NCBI GenBank assembly: GCA_027451165.1
Contig: DAIDJX010000014.1
Coordinates: 1-22,778, forward strand
Reading direction: 5' to 3'
Source: Prolixibacteraceae bacterium
GTDB taxonomy: Bacteria; Bacteroidota; Bacteroidia; Bacteroidales; Prolixibacteraceae
Length of the DNA: 22,778 nucleotides
A program made the translations under genes and the position numbers. Under the pieces are notes generated by a model, which was not told where the DNA came from, did no database searches, and worked only from the letters and a program-made list of their open reading frames with translations. Shown piece by piece: positions 14,654 through 21,643 of the stretch. Positions within the stretch are counted from its first letter, which is position 1. Every line of letters starts with the position of its first letter.

Positions 14654-15124
14654 CTATTTCTGTTCCCAATTGGCTAATTCTGCCATCCATTCTTCCATTC
14701 CGGGCATGTCGTTGTGGGCGATGGTTGTGTTGTCACAGGAACTTTCCTGCTCCCAGCTTTCGCAACCGGCGATCCATTCTTCCAGCGACACAATTCTGGT
14801 GGCCATCGGAGCAGCTGTCACACTTTGTCCTTCCTGTTCCCAGTTGTTACGGCTGCTTACCCATTCTTCCAGCATGGCAGGCTCCTGAAGGACATTGGTA
14901 TGGAGCATCTCCGTTCCTTCCTGTTCCCAGCTTTCCCTGGCATAAATCCATTCTTCCAGGGAAATGGACATAGCCTGGTACGTGTTGGCACTGCTTCCGT
15001 TTACTGTAATGTTTTCATGGCTTGAGGCAGCGGATGTTTGCAACCCTTTATGTTGAGCGGCATTGGTCATCGTTGCGGTTGCTAAAAGTACCATCCCTGT
15101 CAGTGTTAAAATTCTTGTTTTCAT
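14654..15124 (-). CDS. Exported four-repeat W-x6-W-E-Q protein (undescribed family)
   Basis: I recognise no family. The 156-residue protein has a signal peptide (MKTRILTLTGMVLLATATMT, cleavage near Ala22/Ala23), a 30-residue serine-rich linker, then four repeats filling the rest. The first tryptophans are at 59, 88, 117 and 146 and the second at 66, 95, 124 and 153, an exact 29-residue period. The core is [LM]-E-E-W-[IVM]-x6-W-E-Q-[EK]; the two Trp are one heptad turn apart, so each core is probably a short amphipathic acidic helix. The variable linkers are polar. Repeat three has two cysteines (121 and 130). The protein stops two residues after the last E. It should be periplasmic or secreted; no lipobox or T9SS tail is present. 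It is a lone gene with its own promoter and terminator, and its paralogue lies at 20979-21362. Confidence 0.85.
   Translation of the reverse strand: MKTRILTLTGMVLLATATMTNAAQHKGLQTSAASSHENITVNGSSANTYQAMSISLEEWIYARESWEQEGTEMLHTNVLQEPAMLEEWVSSRNNWEQEGQSVTAAPMATRIVSLEEWIAGCESWEQESSCDNTTIAHNDMPGMEEWMAELANWEQK
14657..14962 (-). repeat. Four tandem 87-bp coding repeats (29 residues each; last one truncated)
   Basis: Units run 14962-14876, 14875-14789, 14788-14702 and 14701-14657. At the DNA level the two ends of each core are conserved on the plus strand as TTCCTGTTCCCAG-like and ATCCATTCTTCCA-like blocks, while the DNA between units has diverged. The repeat is therefore an old protein-level repeat and not a recent slippage array. 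Confidence 0.85.
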
Positions 15125-15192
15125 GTTATTCTGTTTTTTTTGTTTTCAATTTTCTGTTTCTGTTTTCACACTAATAAGACTGTAAGACGGTA

Positions 15193-15200
15193 CAAATGTT
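15193..15200 (-). promoter_or_regulatory. Probable -7 box of the four-repeat gene
   Basis: The minus strand reads AACATTTG, one mismatch from TAnnTTTG, 68 nt before the start codon. The same octamer occurs at the same distance in the paralogous gene (21432-21439). Both are preceded by a GCG-TTTTTA-type stretch and followed by GTCTTAT and an A-rich leader containing TTGAAAACA. Confidence 0.5.
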
Positions 15201-15269
15201 ACATATAAAAACGCTCAGAATCAGTGGTTTCAGATGGAGAGAACTATTTTGCCGACGGATTGGCAAAAG

Positions 15270-15290
15270 TTACCGGCGAATGGTGGTAAT
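15270..15290 (-). promoter_or_regulatory. Conserved upstream element of the four-repeat gene
   Basis: The plus strand reads TTACCGGCGAATGGTGGTAA, and the paralogous upstream region has TTATCGGTGAATGGGAGGAA at 21509-21528. The two lie 146 and 147 nt from their start codons, while much of the sequence between promoter and element has diverged. That pattern suggests a regulator binding site or another constrained element. Confidence 0.45.
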
Positions 15291-15313
15291 TTTTTTTTAC
15301 TTCGGATGCAAAA

Positions 15314-15346
15314 ATCACGAGACTTCAGGCAGTAGATGATCGTGAT
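15314..15346. repeat. Inverted repeat ATCACGA / TCGTGAT upstream of the GH76-GH43 gene
   Basis: ATCACGA (15314-15320) and TCGTGAT (15340-15346) are perfect 7-base arms separated by 19 bases. They lie just before the longer inverted repeat next to the start codon. They could be half-sites of an operator or part of a leader RNA structure. Confidence 0.35.
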
Positions 15347-15348
15347 GC

Positions 15349-15375
15349 CCGGAATTGTTACTTTTACAATTCCGG
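15349..15375 (+). promoter_or_regulatory. Perfect 10-bp inverted repeat directly before the GH76-GH43 start
   Basis: CCGGAATTGT (15349-15358) and ACAATTCCGG (15366-15375) pair perfectly around TACTTTT, 17 nt before the ATG at 15393. It may be an operator or an mRNA hairpin near the ribosome binding region. It has no U-run after it, so it is not a typical terminator. Confidence 0.5.
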
Positions 15376-15392
15376 ATCATTGAAACTTCAAT

Positions 15393-17504
15393 ATGATGTA
15401 TAGGTTTTGCTTTTTACTATTGTTTGTAGCGTACCTGGTTACAGGTCAGTCCATTCTTGTTTCAGGTCAGAACGGATTGCCGCATAAAACGATTCAACAA
15501 GGGTCAACCTTGCCAGGGAAACTGGCGGCTAAGCTTTGGGAAGCCAGGGCCGACAGCAGCACGGATGCCTTTCTCCGGAATTACTGGAATAAAGAGGAAA
15601 ACTATTTTAACTATGGAAGCAAGGGAAGCAAAACTGATTTTCATTACTGGCCTCAGGCCCATGCCCTTGACTTGCTGGTTGATGAATTTAACCGTACCGC
15701 CGACACTACTTTGTACCGCTTTTTCCATGACTGGAAGAAGGGCGTCCCTCTAAAGAACGGCGGTTCTTTTTCCAACCGGTATATAGATGATATGGAGTGG
15801 AATGCTCTGGCTATGCTGCGGGCATACCGCATCACCGGAGATGAAGGATTCTCCCTGGCTGCCGCAGGACTATGGGAGGAAATAAAAAGCGGCTGGAATG
15901 ATCATGCCGGGGGAGGCATTATGTGGGAAAAAGAAGACAAACACGGAAAGAATGCCTGTTCCAACGGTCCGGCTGCACTCCTGGCTACCCGTCTGTTCCG
16001 GCTGAACCATAATCCGGCTGATCTCGAATGGGCGAAAAAAATATACAACTGGCAGCGGAGAACCTTATTTGACAGTACCACGGGTGCCGTCTGGGACAAC
16101 ATCAAAGAGAAGGAGGGGAGCCTGACCATCAACAGGAAGTGGATTTTTACCTATAACCAGGGCACCTTTCTGGGTGCAGCCACTGAATTGTTTGAACTTA
16201 CCGGTGATTCAGCCTATCTTGAGGATGCGATCCTTGCAGCAGACTATACTTTGAAATACCTGGTTACCCCCGATGGTCTGCTGAAGAGCGAAGGAAACGG
16301 AGATGGCGGATTGTTCAAGGGAATTTTTGTAAGGTACCTGCTTCGCCTTACCCTGAACCATGCTTTGCCCCCAGAAAACAAAAAGCAGTACACGGATTTT
16401 CTGCTTTTCAATGCAAACACATTATGGTCGAAGGGAACACGCCGGAGTGACCTGCTCTACGGCTCTTCCTGGAATACCCCTCCCGGAGAAACCGCTGACC
16501 TGACGGTAGCTTTAAGCGGGGCGATGCTGTTAGAGTCGCTGGCTGTTCTGGAAAAGGAAGGCTATTTGCGGGCTTCGGAAACCAACAACTGGCCGGAATG
16601 GTCGGGGAATCCCCTTTTCCCCGGCTGGTATGCCGATCCGGAAGCCATAATATACGGGGATCGTTATTGGATCTATCCTACGTTTTCTGCGGAGTATGAA
16701 AAGCAGGTCCGGTTTGACTGTTTCTCATCTCCTGATCTGGTGCATTGGGAGAAACATGAAAATATCCTGGATACGGCAGATGTCCGTTGGGCCCGCCGGG
16801 CTATGTGGGCGCCCGGAGTTCTGGAAAAAGACGGGAAGTATTACCTGTTTTTTGCCGCCAATGATGTGCATGAAGGAGAGACAGGAGGCATAGGCGTGTC
16901 TGTGGCTGACCGTCCGGAAGGCCCTTACCGGGATCTTACCGGAAAACCCCTGATCAATCAGATCATCAATGGCGCCCAGCCGATCGACCAGTTTGTGTTC
17001 CGCGATACAGACGGAAGCTATTATATGATTTACGGCGGCTGGCGGCATTGCAATGTGGTCAGGCTGAACGACACCTTTACCGGTCTTGTGCCTTTGCCCG
17101 GCGGGGATTTATTCAGGGAAATGACCCCGGAAGGCTATGTGGAAGGCCCGGTCATGTTCCGGAGAAACGGGAAATATTACTTCATGTGGTCGGAAGGAGG
17201 GTGGACCGGACCCAACTACAAGGTGGCCTATGCCATCTCCGGCAATATGTTTGGTCCATGGAAAAGAATTGGCACCATACTTCAGCAAAACCGGGATGTG
17301 GCGACAGGAGCAGGACACCATTCCGTAGTGAATATTCCGGGCACCGACGAGTGGTACATCATTTACCACAGGAGGCCCCTCTCCGAAACCTCAGCCCACC
17401 ACAGGGTAACCTGTATCGACCGGATGGAGTTTGATGACAAGGGGTTCATCCTGCCCGTGGAAATTACATTTGAAGGTGTCACCTCCAGATCCCTCGACAG
17501 ATAA
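15393..17504 (+). CDS. Secreted GH76-GH43 fusion glycoside hydrolase
   Basis: After a signal peptide (MMYRFCFLLLFVAYLVTGQS), residues of about 35-390 form a GH76 domain, the endo-alpha-1,6-mannanase family. The catalytic pair is in YIDDMEW (Asp132, Asp133), and SNGPAALLATRLFRL and FTYNQGTFLGAA are further family marks. From about 400 a five-bladed GH43-type propeller begins: YADPE (Asp415, base), QPIDQFVF (Asp532, pKa modulator) and EGPVMF (Glu584, acid), so all three catalytic positions are present. GH43 enzymes usually cleave arabinofuranosyl, xylosyl or galactosyl bonds. One chain carrying both suggests an alpha-mannan backbone cutter and a side-chain remover for one branched glycan. The ATG at 15396 is an equally good start. 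The gene stands alone, divergent from the four-repeat gene, with no SusC/SusD partners. Confidence 0.87.
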   Translation: MMYRFCFLLLFVAYLVTGQSILVSGQNGLPHKTIQQGSTLPGKLAAKLWEARADSSTDAFLRNYWNKEENYFNYGSKGSKTDFHYWPQAHALDLLVDEFNRTADTTLYRFFHDWKKGVPLKNGGSFSNRYIDDMEWNALAMLRAYRITGDEGFSLAAAGLWEEIKSGWNDHAGGGIMWEKEDKHGKNACSNGPAALLATRLFRLNHNPADLEWAKKIYNWQRRTLFDSTTGAVWDNIKEKEGSLTINRKWIFTYNQGTFLGAATELFELTGDSAYLEDAILAADYTLKYLVTPDGLLKSEGNGDGGLFKGIFVRYLLRLTLNHALPPENKKQYTDFLLFNANTLWSKGTRRSDLLYGSSWNTPPGETADLTVALSGAMLLESLAVLEKEGYLRASETNNWPEWSGNPLFPGWYADPEAIIYGDRYWIYPTFSAEYEKQVRFDCFSSPDLVHWEKHENILDTADVRWARRAMWAPGVLEKDGKYYLFFAANDVHEGETGGIGVSVADRPEGPYRDLTGKPLINQIINGAQPIDQFVFRDTDGSYYMIYGGWRHCNVVRLNDTFTGLVPLPGGDLFREMTPEGYVEGPVMFRRNGKYYFMWSEGGWTGPNYKVAYAISGNMFGPWKRIGTILQQNRDVATGAGHHSVVNIPGTDEWYIIYHRRPLSETSAHHRVTCIDRMEFDDKGFILPVEITFEGVTSRSLDR

Positions 17505-17550
17505 TTTTTGAATTTACGGAGGAAGATTAACGATCAAGCGAAATAATCAG

Positions 17551-17558
17551 TAGCTTTG
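17551..17558 (+). promoter_or_regulatory. Probable -7 element driving the cobalamin riboswitch transcript
   Basis: TAGCTTTG matches TAnnTTTG exactly and ends about 13 nt before the riboswitch begins, which would start the RNA just before the aptamer. No convincing -33 TTTG is visible. Confidence 0.5.
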
Positions 17559-17567
17559 TCCTGACAT

Positions 17568-17752
17568 TTGCAGGTGCTTCCATCCATCTTCCGATGGGTT
17601 GAGGTGAAAAGGGAATCCCGTGCGAGACGGGAGCTGTACCCGCAGCTGTAAGTCCTTACTATGTTTTTGCACTCCCCGCCACTGTCCCGACTGGTCGGGA
17701 TGGGAAGGCAGCCAAAAACAGGACCAGCCAGAAGACCTGCCTGCAGATAGAT
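17568..17752 (+). ncRNA. Cobalamin (B12) riboswitch
   Basis: The conserved landmarks occur in order: a CAGGTGCTTC start near 17571, AGGGAATCCCGTGCGA near 17609, then GAGCTGTACCCGCAGCTGTAA near 17630, matching the B12-box region. GCCACTG lies near 17680, a variable hairpin TCCCGACTGGTCGGGA follows, then GGGAAGG and finally AGAAGACCTGCCTG near 17729-17743. This is the standard cobalamin aptamer, which lowers expression when adenosyl- or other cobalamin is bound. It is the leader of the btuB-btuG-like operon, 138 nt before the receptor start. The expression platform in between is not obvious; a U-run near 17790 follows a weak hairpin. Confidence 0.92.
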
Positions 17753-17890
17753 CGTAGCTTTCGGGTGAAAGGCAAAGAGCAGCAGCATTTTTTCCTGTTC
17801 CTTTTTGTTTGGGTTACGGTTGAATCGTTCGATTGCTATTCAGTACAGCTGATCAGGCAAAGAAACTGTTGATTTAATCGTTTGTCTATC

Positions 17891-19795
17891 ATGTATTTTG
17901 TTTTTTTCAGGCGGAAGGGGCTGTTCCTTATGTTTCTGCTCACTGGCGGAGGCGGGGTTTTGGCGCAAACCATGACCGATACGGTTTTCATCGTCCCTGA
18001 TGTGGTGGTAACGGCCTCCAGAAATCAGTATTTCGGGAATGACATTCGGACGGATACCTTTTCTGCCGGGGAGTTGCGTTCCTGGAGCGGTGAGTCGCTA
18101 GGTCGCTTTTTATCCGGGAATACCGCATTGAACATTAAAGCATACGGCGCCGGAGGAGCGCTCTCCAGTCTGGCCCTGCGGGGTACCACCAGCAGTCATG
18201 TCCAGGTGAACTGGAATGGTTTCCCCATCAATTCCGTAACCCTTGGGTCAACCGATTTTTCGATGATCCCGGCTGCCGGGTTCAGCCAGGTTTCCCTGGT
18301 TTACGGGGCATCAGGCGCTTTGTACGGAAGCGGAACCTTTGGAGGGGCGGTCAATCTCGACAGCGGGTTGAAACCTGGAAAGGCTTACAGGGGGTCAGCC
18401 TCTCTGAGCTATCATTCGCTGAAGAGCCTGTCCGGAAGCCTTTCCTATCAAACCGGAAATGAGCGGGCAGCTTGTTCCGTTAATGCCTGGGGGGCTTTTT
18501 CCGGAAATGAATTTTCCTATTTTGACTACATCCGGCAGCAGAAACGGACCCAAAACGACGGAGACTGGCAGGATGCAGGCCTTATCCAGCACGCTGCATT
18601 CCGGCTCGGCAGGAAATCGAAGCTGGAGACAGGAGCCTGGATTCAGGCCAAAACTTTTCAGATCCCTTCCCGCATTGGTTCTACCACCTTTGAGTTTCAA
18701 AAAGACAGGAGCCTGCGGTTTTATTCGGCTTTTCAGACGCATGGAGATCAGTGGGGATTGCAGGTGAAAGCAGCCAGGTTCAGTGACCATCAGGAATATT
18801 GGCAGAAACCTTCAGCACAGACAACCGTCAGAAGCATCGAATCGGTTATTTCGTCGGTGCAGTGGTATGGCGATGCGGAATTCAGGTACTTTTTCCTTCC
18901 CTGTTTTTCTGTGGACGCCGGTTTAACCACCACCTTGCTTTCGGCGGATGTTTCCGCATACGGCGAAGAGAAAACAGAAAGGGGAATAGCCTTTTTTGCA
19001 GGGGCTAAATATTCCGGGAGCAGGATTACACTTCAGTCGGCATTTAGACGGGATTTCAACAGCCATTATACTTCCGGGATCCTGCCTTCGGGCGGGGTAT
19101 TCTGGAAGGTTATTCCCGGAATATGGACATTGCGGGCCAACATCTCCGGAAAATTCCGCAAACCAACCTTCAACGATCTTTACTGGATTCCGGGCGGAAA
19201 CACTGCGCTCCACCCGGAAAAAGGTTACTCACTGGAAACCGGAACGGTTGTAAGCCTGATCAGTACCCGGAAAATCACCCTGTCGGTGGATGAAAGTGTT
19301 TATTTTTCCCGGATCAGGGACATGATTGTCTGGCAACCGGCAGGCATTTACTGGGAAGCCGGTAATTTCCAGCAGGTCCGGGCATTGGGACTGGAAAGCA
19401 AACTGATGTTTGATGCACTTTTTCCGGGATCTTCTTTTCACTCTTCGGTGATGGTGACCCTGAACCGTTCCTTGTATCACTCAACTTCCGGAGCGGAAAA
19501 AGTAATGCTCTATTCACCCAGGGTAATCACAGCCTGGGAAAACCGCTTTGAAACCGGGATCTGGACCTTCTCCCTGTGGCATCACTTTACTGCCGACCGT
19601 TTTTACGACGACAATGCCCTGCTTTCACCCTTTCAGACGGTGGATGTTCAAGCAGGTGTCAATATTCCCGCCGGCAAACAGCTGCTGAATGTGCAACTTG
19701 CCCTTTATAACCTCAACGGTACCGCCTATGAACTGATCAGGCTATATCCGATGCCCGGGCGATATTGGTCGGTGAAAATGAATTGGTTATTTTGA
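17891..19795 (+). CDS. btuB: BtuB-like TonB-dependent outer membrane cobalamin receptor
   Basis: The 634-residue protein starts with a signal peptide (MYFVFFRRKGLFLMFLLTGG, cleaved near LAQ). A TonB box-like segment and plug follow: DVVVTASRNQ, then ALRGTTSSHVQVNWNG and the VSLVYGASGALYGSGTFGGA block typical of TonB receptors. The rest is an antiparallel beta-barrel ending in an aromatic strand (SVKMNWLF), as required for BAM insertion. The size is that of BtuB and is far below SusC-type receptors; there is no N-terminal carboxypeptidase-like domain. Placement directly behind a B12 riboswitch and before a BtuG-like lipoprotein makes corrinoid the substrate. A TTG at 17882 is in frame. Expression should fall when cobalamin is plentiful. 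Confidence 0.9.
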   Translation: MYFVFFRRKGLFLMFLLTGGGGVLAQTMTDTVFIVPDVVVTASRNQYFGNDIRTDTFSAGELRSWSGESLGRFLSGNTALNIKAYGAGGALSSLALRGTTSSHVQVNWNGFPINSVTLGSTDFSMIPAAGFSQVSLVYGASGALYGSGTFGGAVNLDSGLKPGKAYRGSASLSYHSLKSLSGSLSYQTGNERAACSVNAWGAFSGNEFSYFDYIRQQKRTQNDGDWQDAGLIQHAAFRLGRKSKLETGAWIQAKTFQIPSRIGSTTFEFQKDRSLRFYSAFQTHGDQWGLQVKAARFSDHQEYWQKPSAQTTVRSIESVISSVQWYGDAEFRYFFLPCFSVDAGLTTTLLSADVSAYGEEKTERGIAFFAGAKYSGSRITLQSAFRRDFNSHYTSGILPSGGVFWKVIPGIWTLRANISGKFRKPTFNDLYWIPGGNTALHPEKGYSLETGTVVSLISTRKITLSVDESVYFSRIRDMIVWQPAGIYWEAGNFQQVRALGLESKLMFDALFPGSSFHSSVMVTLNRSLYHSTSGAEKVMLYSPRVITAWENRFETGIWTFSLWHHFTADRFYDDNALLSPFQTVDVQAGVNIPAGKQLLNVQLALYNLNGTAYELIRLYPMPGRYWSVKMNWLF

Positions 19796-19827
19796 ATTAC
19801 CTAAAACAAAATCAAAACTTTTAAGTT

Positions 19828-20895
19828 ATGACAACTGATTATCTGAAAGTTCTGCTGGTTACCCTGACTGCCATGACAGTATTGATGACTTCCTGTGAGG
19901 AAATGGACAATGAGCCGGAAATTACCGCTAAGAATCTCAAAGGGATTTTTGTGGTTTGTGAAGGCAGTTTCGGGAAAGCAAACGGGGATATTTCCTTCCG
20001 GAGTTCCGGAACCTTTCAAACTGTAAAGAACTTGTTTTCCACTGTCAATGGCCATCCTTTGGGGGATGTTGTACAATCGTTTGAAATAGTGGATACCCTG
20101 GGGTTTATAGCCGTGAACAACTCCCAGAAGATTACCGTGGTGAATTTGAAGGACTTTAAAACCATCAGGTCGATAACCGGGTTTTCCTATCCCCGCAGCA
20201 TGGTACGTGCAGATAAAAATTCGATATATGTTTCAAACGGTAATGGGTATTCAGGGAATTACATTTACAAAATTGACCTGAAAACCCTCACCAAAACTGA
20301 TTCATTGCCGGTAGCCACCGGACCGGAGAAGCTGATTGCCGTTAATTCCCGGGTTTATGCCGCTATTGCCGGGGGTTGGAACAATGATGGGAAAACAGTA
20401 CTGGAAATTGATCCGGCGACTTTCAAAGTAGTACATACCTTTGCAGTAGCATCAGTCCCGATCGATCTGGCTGCTGATAAGAATAATAATGTGTGGGTTT
20501 ACTGTAAGGGGGAAGCCAAATACGATGCCAGCTGGAATGTCACCTACAGCAAAATGGGGATATGCAGAATCAACAGTTCCACAAAAGAAGTAACCACTTT
20601 TCCCCTTTCCTCCATGAGTGCTTCAGGATTGAATAACCTTGCTGTGAGCAAAGATGGCGCTACGGTTTATTATCTGAATGACGGTCTCTTTGCCATGCCC
20701 GTGAACAGCGCAGCACTCCCAACCACCAAATTGGTTAATGCCCTTTTTTATGGCATGGATACTGATCCACAGAGCGGCAATATCGTTTGCCTGGATGCAA
20801 TTGCCTCCAAAGCAGTGGTATATGACGCATCAGGAACAGAACAGTATAGTTTTGAAACGGCCACCTACCCGAATTCCGTTATTTTCAGCTATTAG
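19828..20895 (+). CDS. btuG: BtuG-like surface lipoprotein, predicted cobalamin-binding beta-propeller
   Basis: The signal ends in the lipobox LMTSC (Cys23), followed by EEMDNEPE; acidic residues right after the lipid-bearing cysteine are the Bacteroidota surface-export signal. The mature part is a YncE/DUF5074-like propeller with about seven blades, each with a pattern such as TVVNLKDFKTIRSITGF, KIDLKTLTKTDSLPVATGP and LEIDPATFKVVHTFAVASVP. BtuG in Bacteroides is a surface lipoprotein propeller that binds cobalamin very tightly and sits on BtuB. This gene follows btuB by 32 bp under the same riboswitch, which supports the call. Binding residues cannot be checked here, so identity as a true BtuG rests on fold and context. 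No good terminator is seen on its strand; the hairpin after it belongs to the opposing gene. Confidence 0.82.
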   Translation: MTTDYLKVLLVTLTAMTVLMTSCEEMDNEPEITAKNLKGIFVVCEGSFGKANGDISFRSSGTFQTVKNLFSTVNGHPLGDVVQSFEIVDTLGFIAVNNSQKITVVNLKDFKTIRSITGFSYPRSMVRADKNSIYVSNGNGYSGNYIYKIDLKTLTKTDSLPVATGPEKLIAVNSRVYAAIAGGWNNDGKTVLEIDPATFKVVHTFAVASVPIDLAADKNNNVWVYCKGEAKYDASWNVTYSKMGICRINSSTKEVTTFPLSSMSASGLNNLAVSKDGATVYYLNDGLFAMPVNSAALPTTKLVNALFYGMDTDPQSGNIVCLDAIASKAVVYDASGTEQYSFETATYPNSVIFSY

Positions 20896-20926
20896 AAAAC
20901 CTCGGGGAATTTCCATCAAAATAAAA

Positions 20927-20953
20927 AAGGCCGGATCAGTAAAATCCGGCCTT
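20927..20953 (-). terminator. Intrinsic terminator of the three-repeat W-x6-WEQ gene
   Basis: AAGGCCGGAT (20927-20936) pairs perfectly with ATCCGGCCTT (20944-20953) around a 7-nt loop. On the minus strand a TTTTTTATTTTG tail follows. It starts 26 nt after the stop codon. Stem sequence, position and the intervening 3' UTR (AAATCAAAACTACC) match those of the four-repeat gene. Confidence 0.88.
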
Positions 20954-20978
20954 CAAACCAATTTAAATCAAAACTACC

Positions 20979-21362
20979 TTATCTCTGTTCCCAGTTTTCT
21001 GTACTGGTGATCCATTCATTTAAAACAGAAGCCTGTCCGCAGTGATTTTCACTGATCGCGGGTTCTTCTCCCTGTTCCCAGGTGTCCAGTGCATTCATCC
21101 AATCCTGGAAATTCACTGTATTTTCCAAAACTTCTGTTTCCGGCGCTTGTCCTTCCTGTTCCCAGTTGTCCAGGTTGTCCATCCAGCTTTCCATGCTGAT
21201 GGAAGCAAGGCCTGAATTATAGCTGTCAACGGCAGTAACTTGTGATACATTGTTCTCATGGCTTGAGGCAGTTGACCCGTGATGAACTGTTTCTGCGGCG
21301 AAAGCGGTTGAAGCGACTACGAGGAGCAGAACCAGCGTGGATGATAAAATTCTTGTTTTCAT
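20979..21362 (-). CDS. Exported three-repeat W-x6-W-E-Q protein (undescribed family, paralogue)
   Basis: This 127-residue protein is a paralogue of the one at 14654-15124. I chose the ATG at 21362 because MKTRILSSTLVLLLVVASTA aligns with the other signal peptide; the frame is open eight codons further to 21386. Cleavage is likely after AFA. Both proteins then share SSHEN and a Ser/Ala-rich linker. Tryptophan pairs are at 60/67, 88/95 and 117/124, spacing 28 and 29, with WEQE, WEQG and WEQR. The first two positions of each core vary more (MESW, FQDW, LNEW). There is one cysteine in the last linker (residue 108). The chain ends right after the last WEQ, as in the paralogue. It is a lone minus-strand gene between btuG and the MOSC gene. 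No function can be assigned. Confidence 0.85.
   Translation of the reverse strand: MKTRILSSTLVLLLVVASTAFAAETVHHGSTASSHENNVSQVTAVDSYNSGLASISMESWMDNLDNWEQEGQAPETEVLENTVNFQDWMNALDTWEQGEEPAISENHCGQASVLNEWITSTENWEQR
20982..21197 (-). repeat. Three tandem coding repeats (28-29 residues; last one truncated)
   Basis: Units run 21197-21114, 21113-21027 and 21026-20982. The period matches the four-repeat paralogue, and the last unit is cut at the same point, after W-E-Q plus one basic residue. Confidence 0.82.
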
Positions 21363-21431
21363 ATTTTCTGTTTTTTCTGTTTTCAATTTCTGTTATCTGT
21401 TTTCTTTTGCATATAAGACAAAATCATGATG

Positions 21432-21439
21432 CAAATGTT
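21432..21439 (-). promoter_or_regulatory. Probable -7 box of the three-repeat gene
   Basis: The minus strand reads AACATTTG, the same octamer as in the paralogous promoter. It lies 69 nt before the start codon versus 68 in the other copy. A conserved GTCTTAT and an A-rich leader containing TTGAAAACA follow it. Confidence 0.5.
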
Positions 21440-21508
21440 TAATTAAAAATCGCACTGGTGAAGGGGGTTCCGACAGATAACCCGGATTTACCGACAGAAC
21501 CGGAAGAA

Positions 21509-21528
21509 TTATCGGTGAATGGGAGGAA
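21509..21528 (-). promoter_or_regulatory. Conserved upstream element of the three-repeat gene
   Basis: TTATCGGTGAATGGGAGGAA on the plus strand matches the element at 15270-15290 and keeps its distance of about 146 nt to the start codon. Further CCGACAGA-like motifs nearby (21492 region) recall CCGACGGA at 15252-15259 in the other copy. Confidence 0.45.
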
Positions 21529-21643
21529 AAAATTCGAGGCCGGATCAATTAAATATTGCATTTCTCCAGATTTAAGTCTGACCTCCGGAAAATGGGTATA
21601 CTAATCCCTGACAATCATTATTTTTGAGTCATAGAATTCAAAA

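Noticed and set aside
14657..14962. Regularly spaced DNA repeats (about 87 bp) suggestive of a CRISPR-like array
   Set aside because: The repeats stay in frame with a signal-peptide-bearing gene, are imperfect at the DNA level and conserved as protein; there are no cas genes.
14670..15025. Plus-strand open frames over the four-repeat gene
   Set aside because: They are antisense shadows; the minus-strand frame has the signal peptide, promoter, terminator and a paralogue.
15393..19795. A polysaccharide utilization locus made of the GH76-GH43 gene and the TonB receptor
   Set aside because: The receptor is BtuB-sized, lies behind a B12 riboswitch and is followed by a BtuG-like protein; there is no SusD.
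14654..21362. Repeat proteins as precursors modified by the radical SAM enzyme (multi-core RiPP)
   Set aside because: Both have Sec signal peptides, whereas radical SAM enzymes act in the cytoplasm; the enzyme lies 11 kb away in an operon with another protein, and there is no peptidase/transporter pair.
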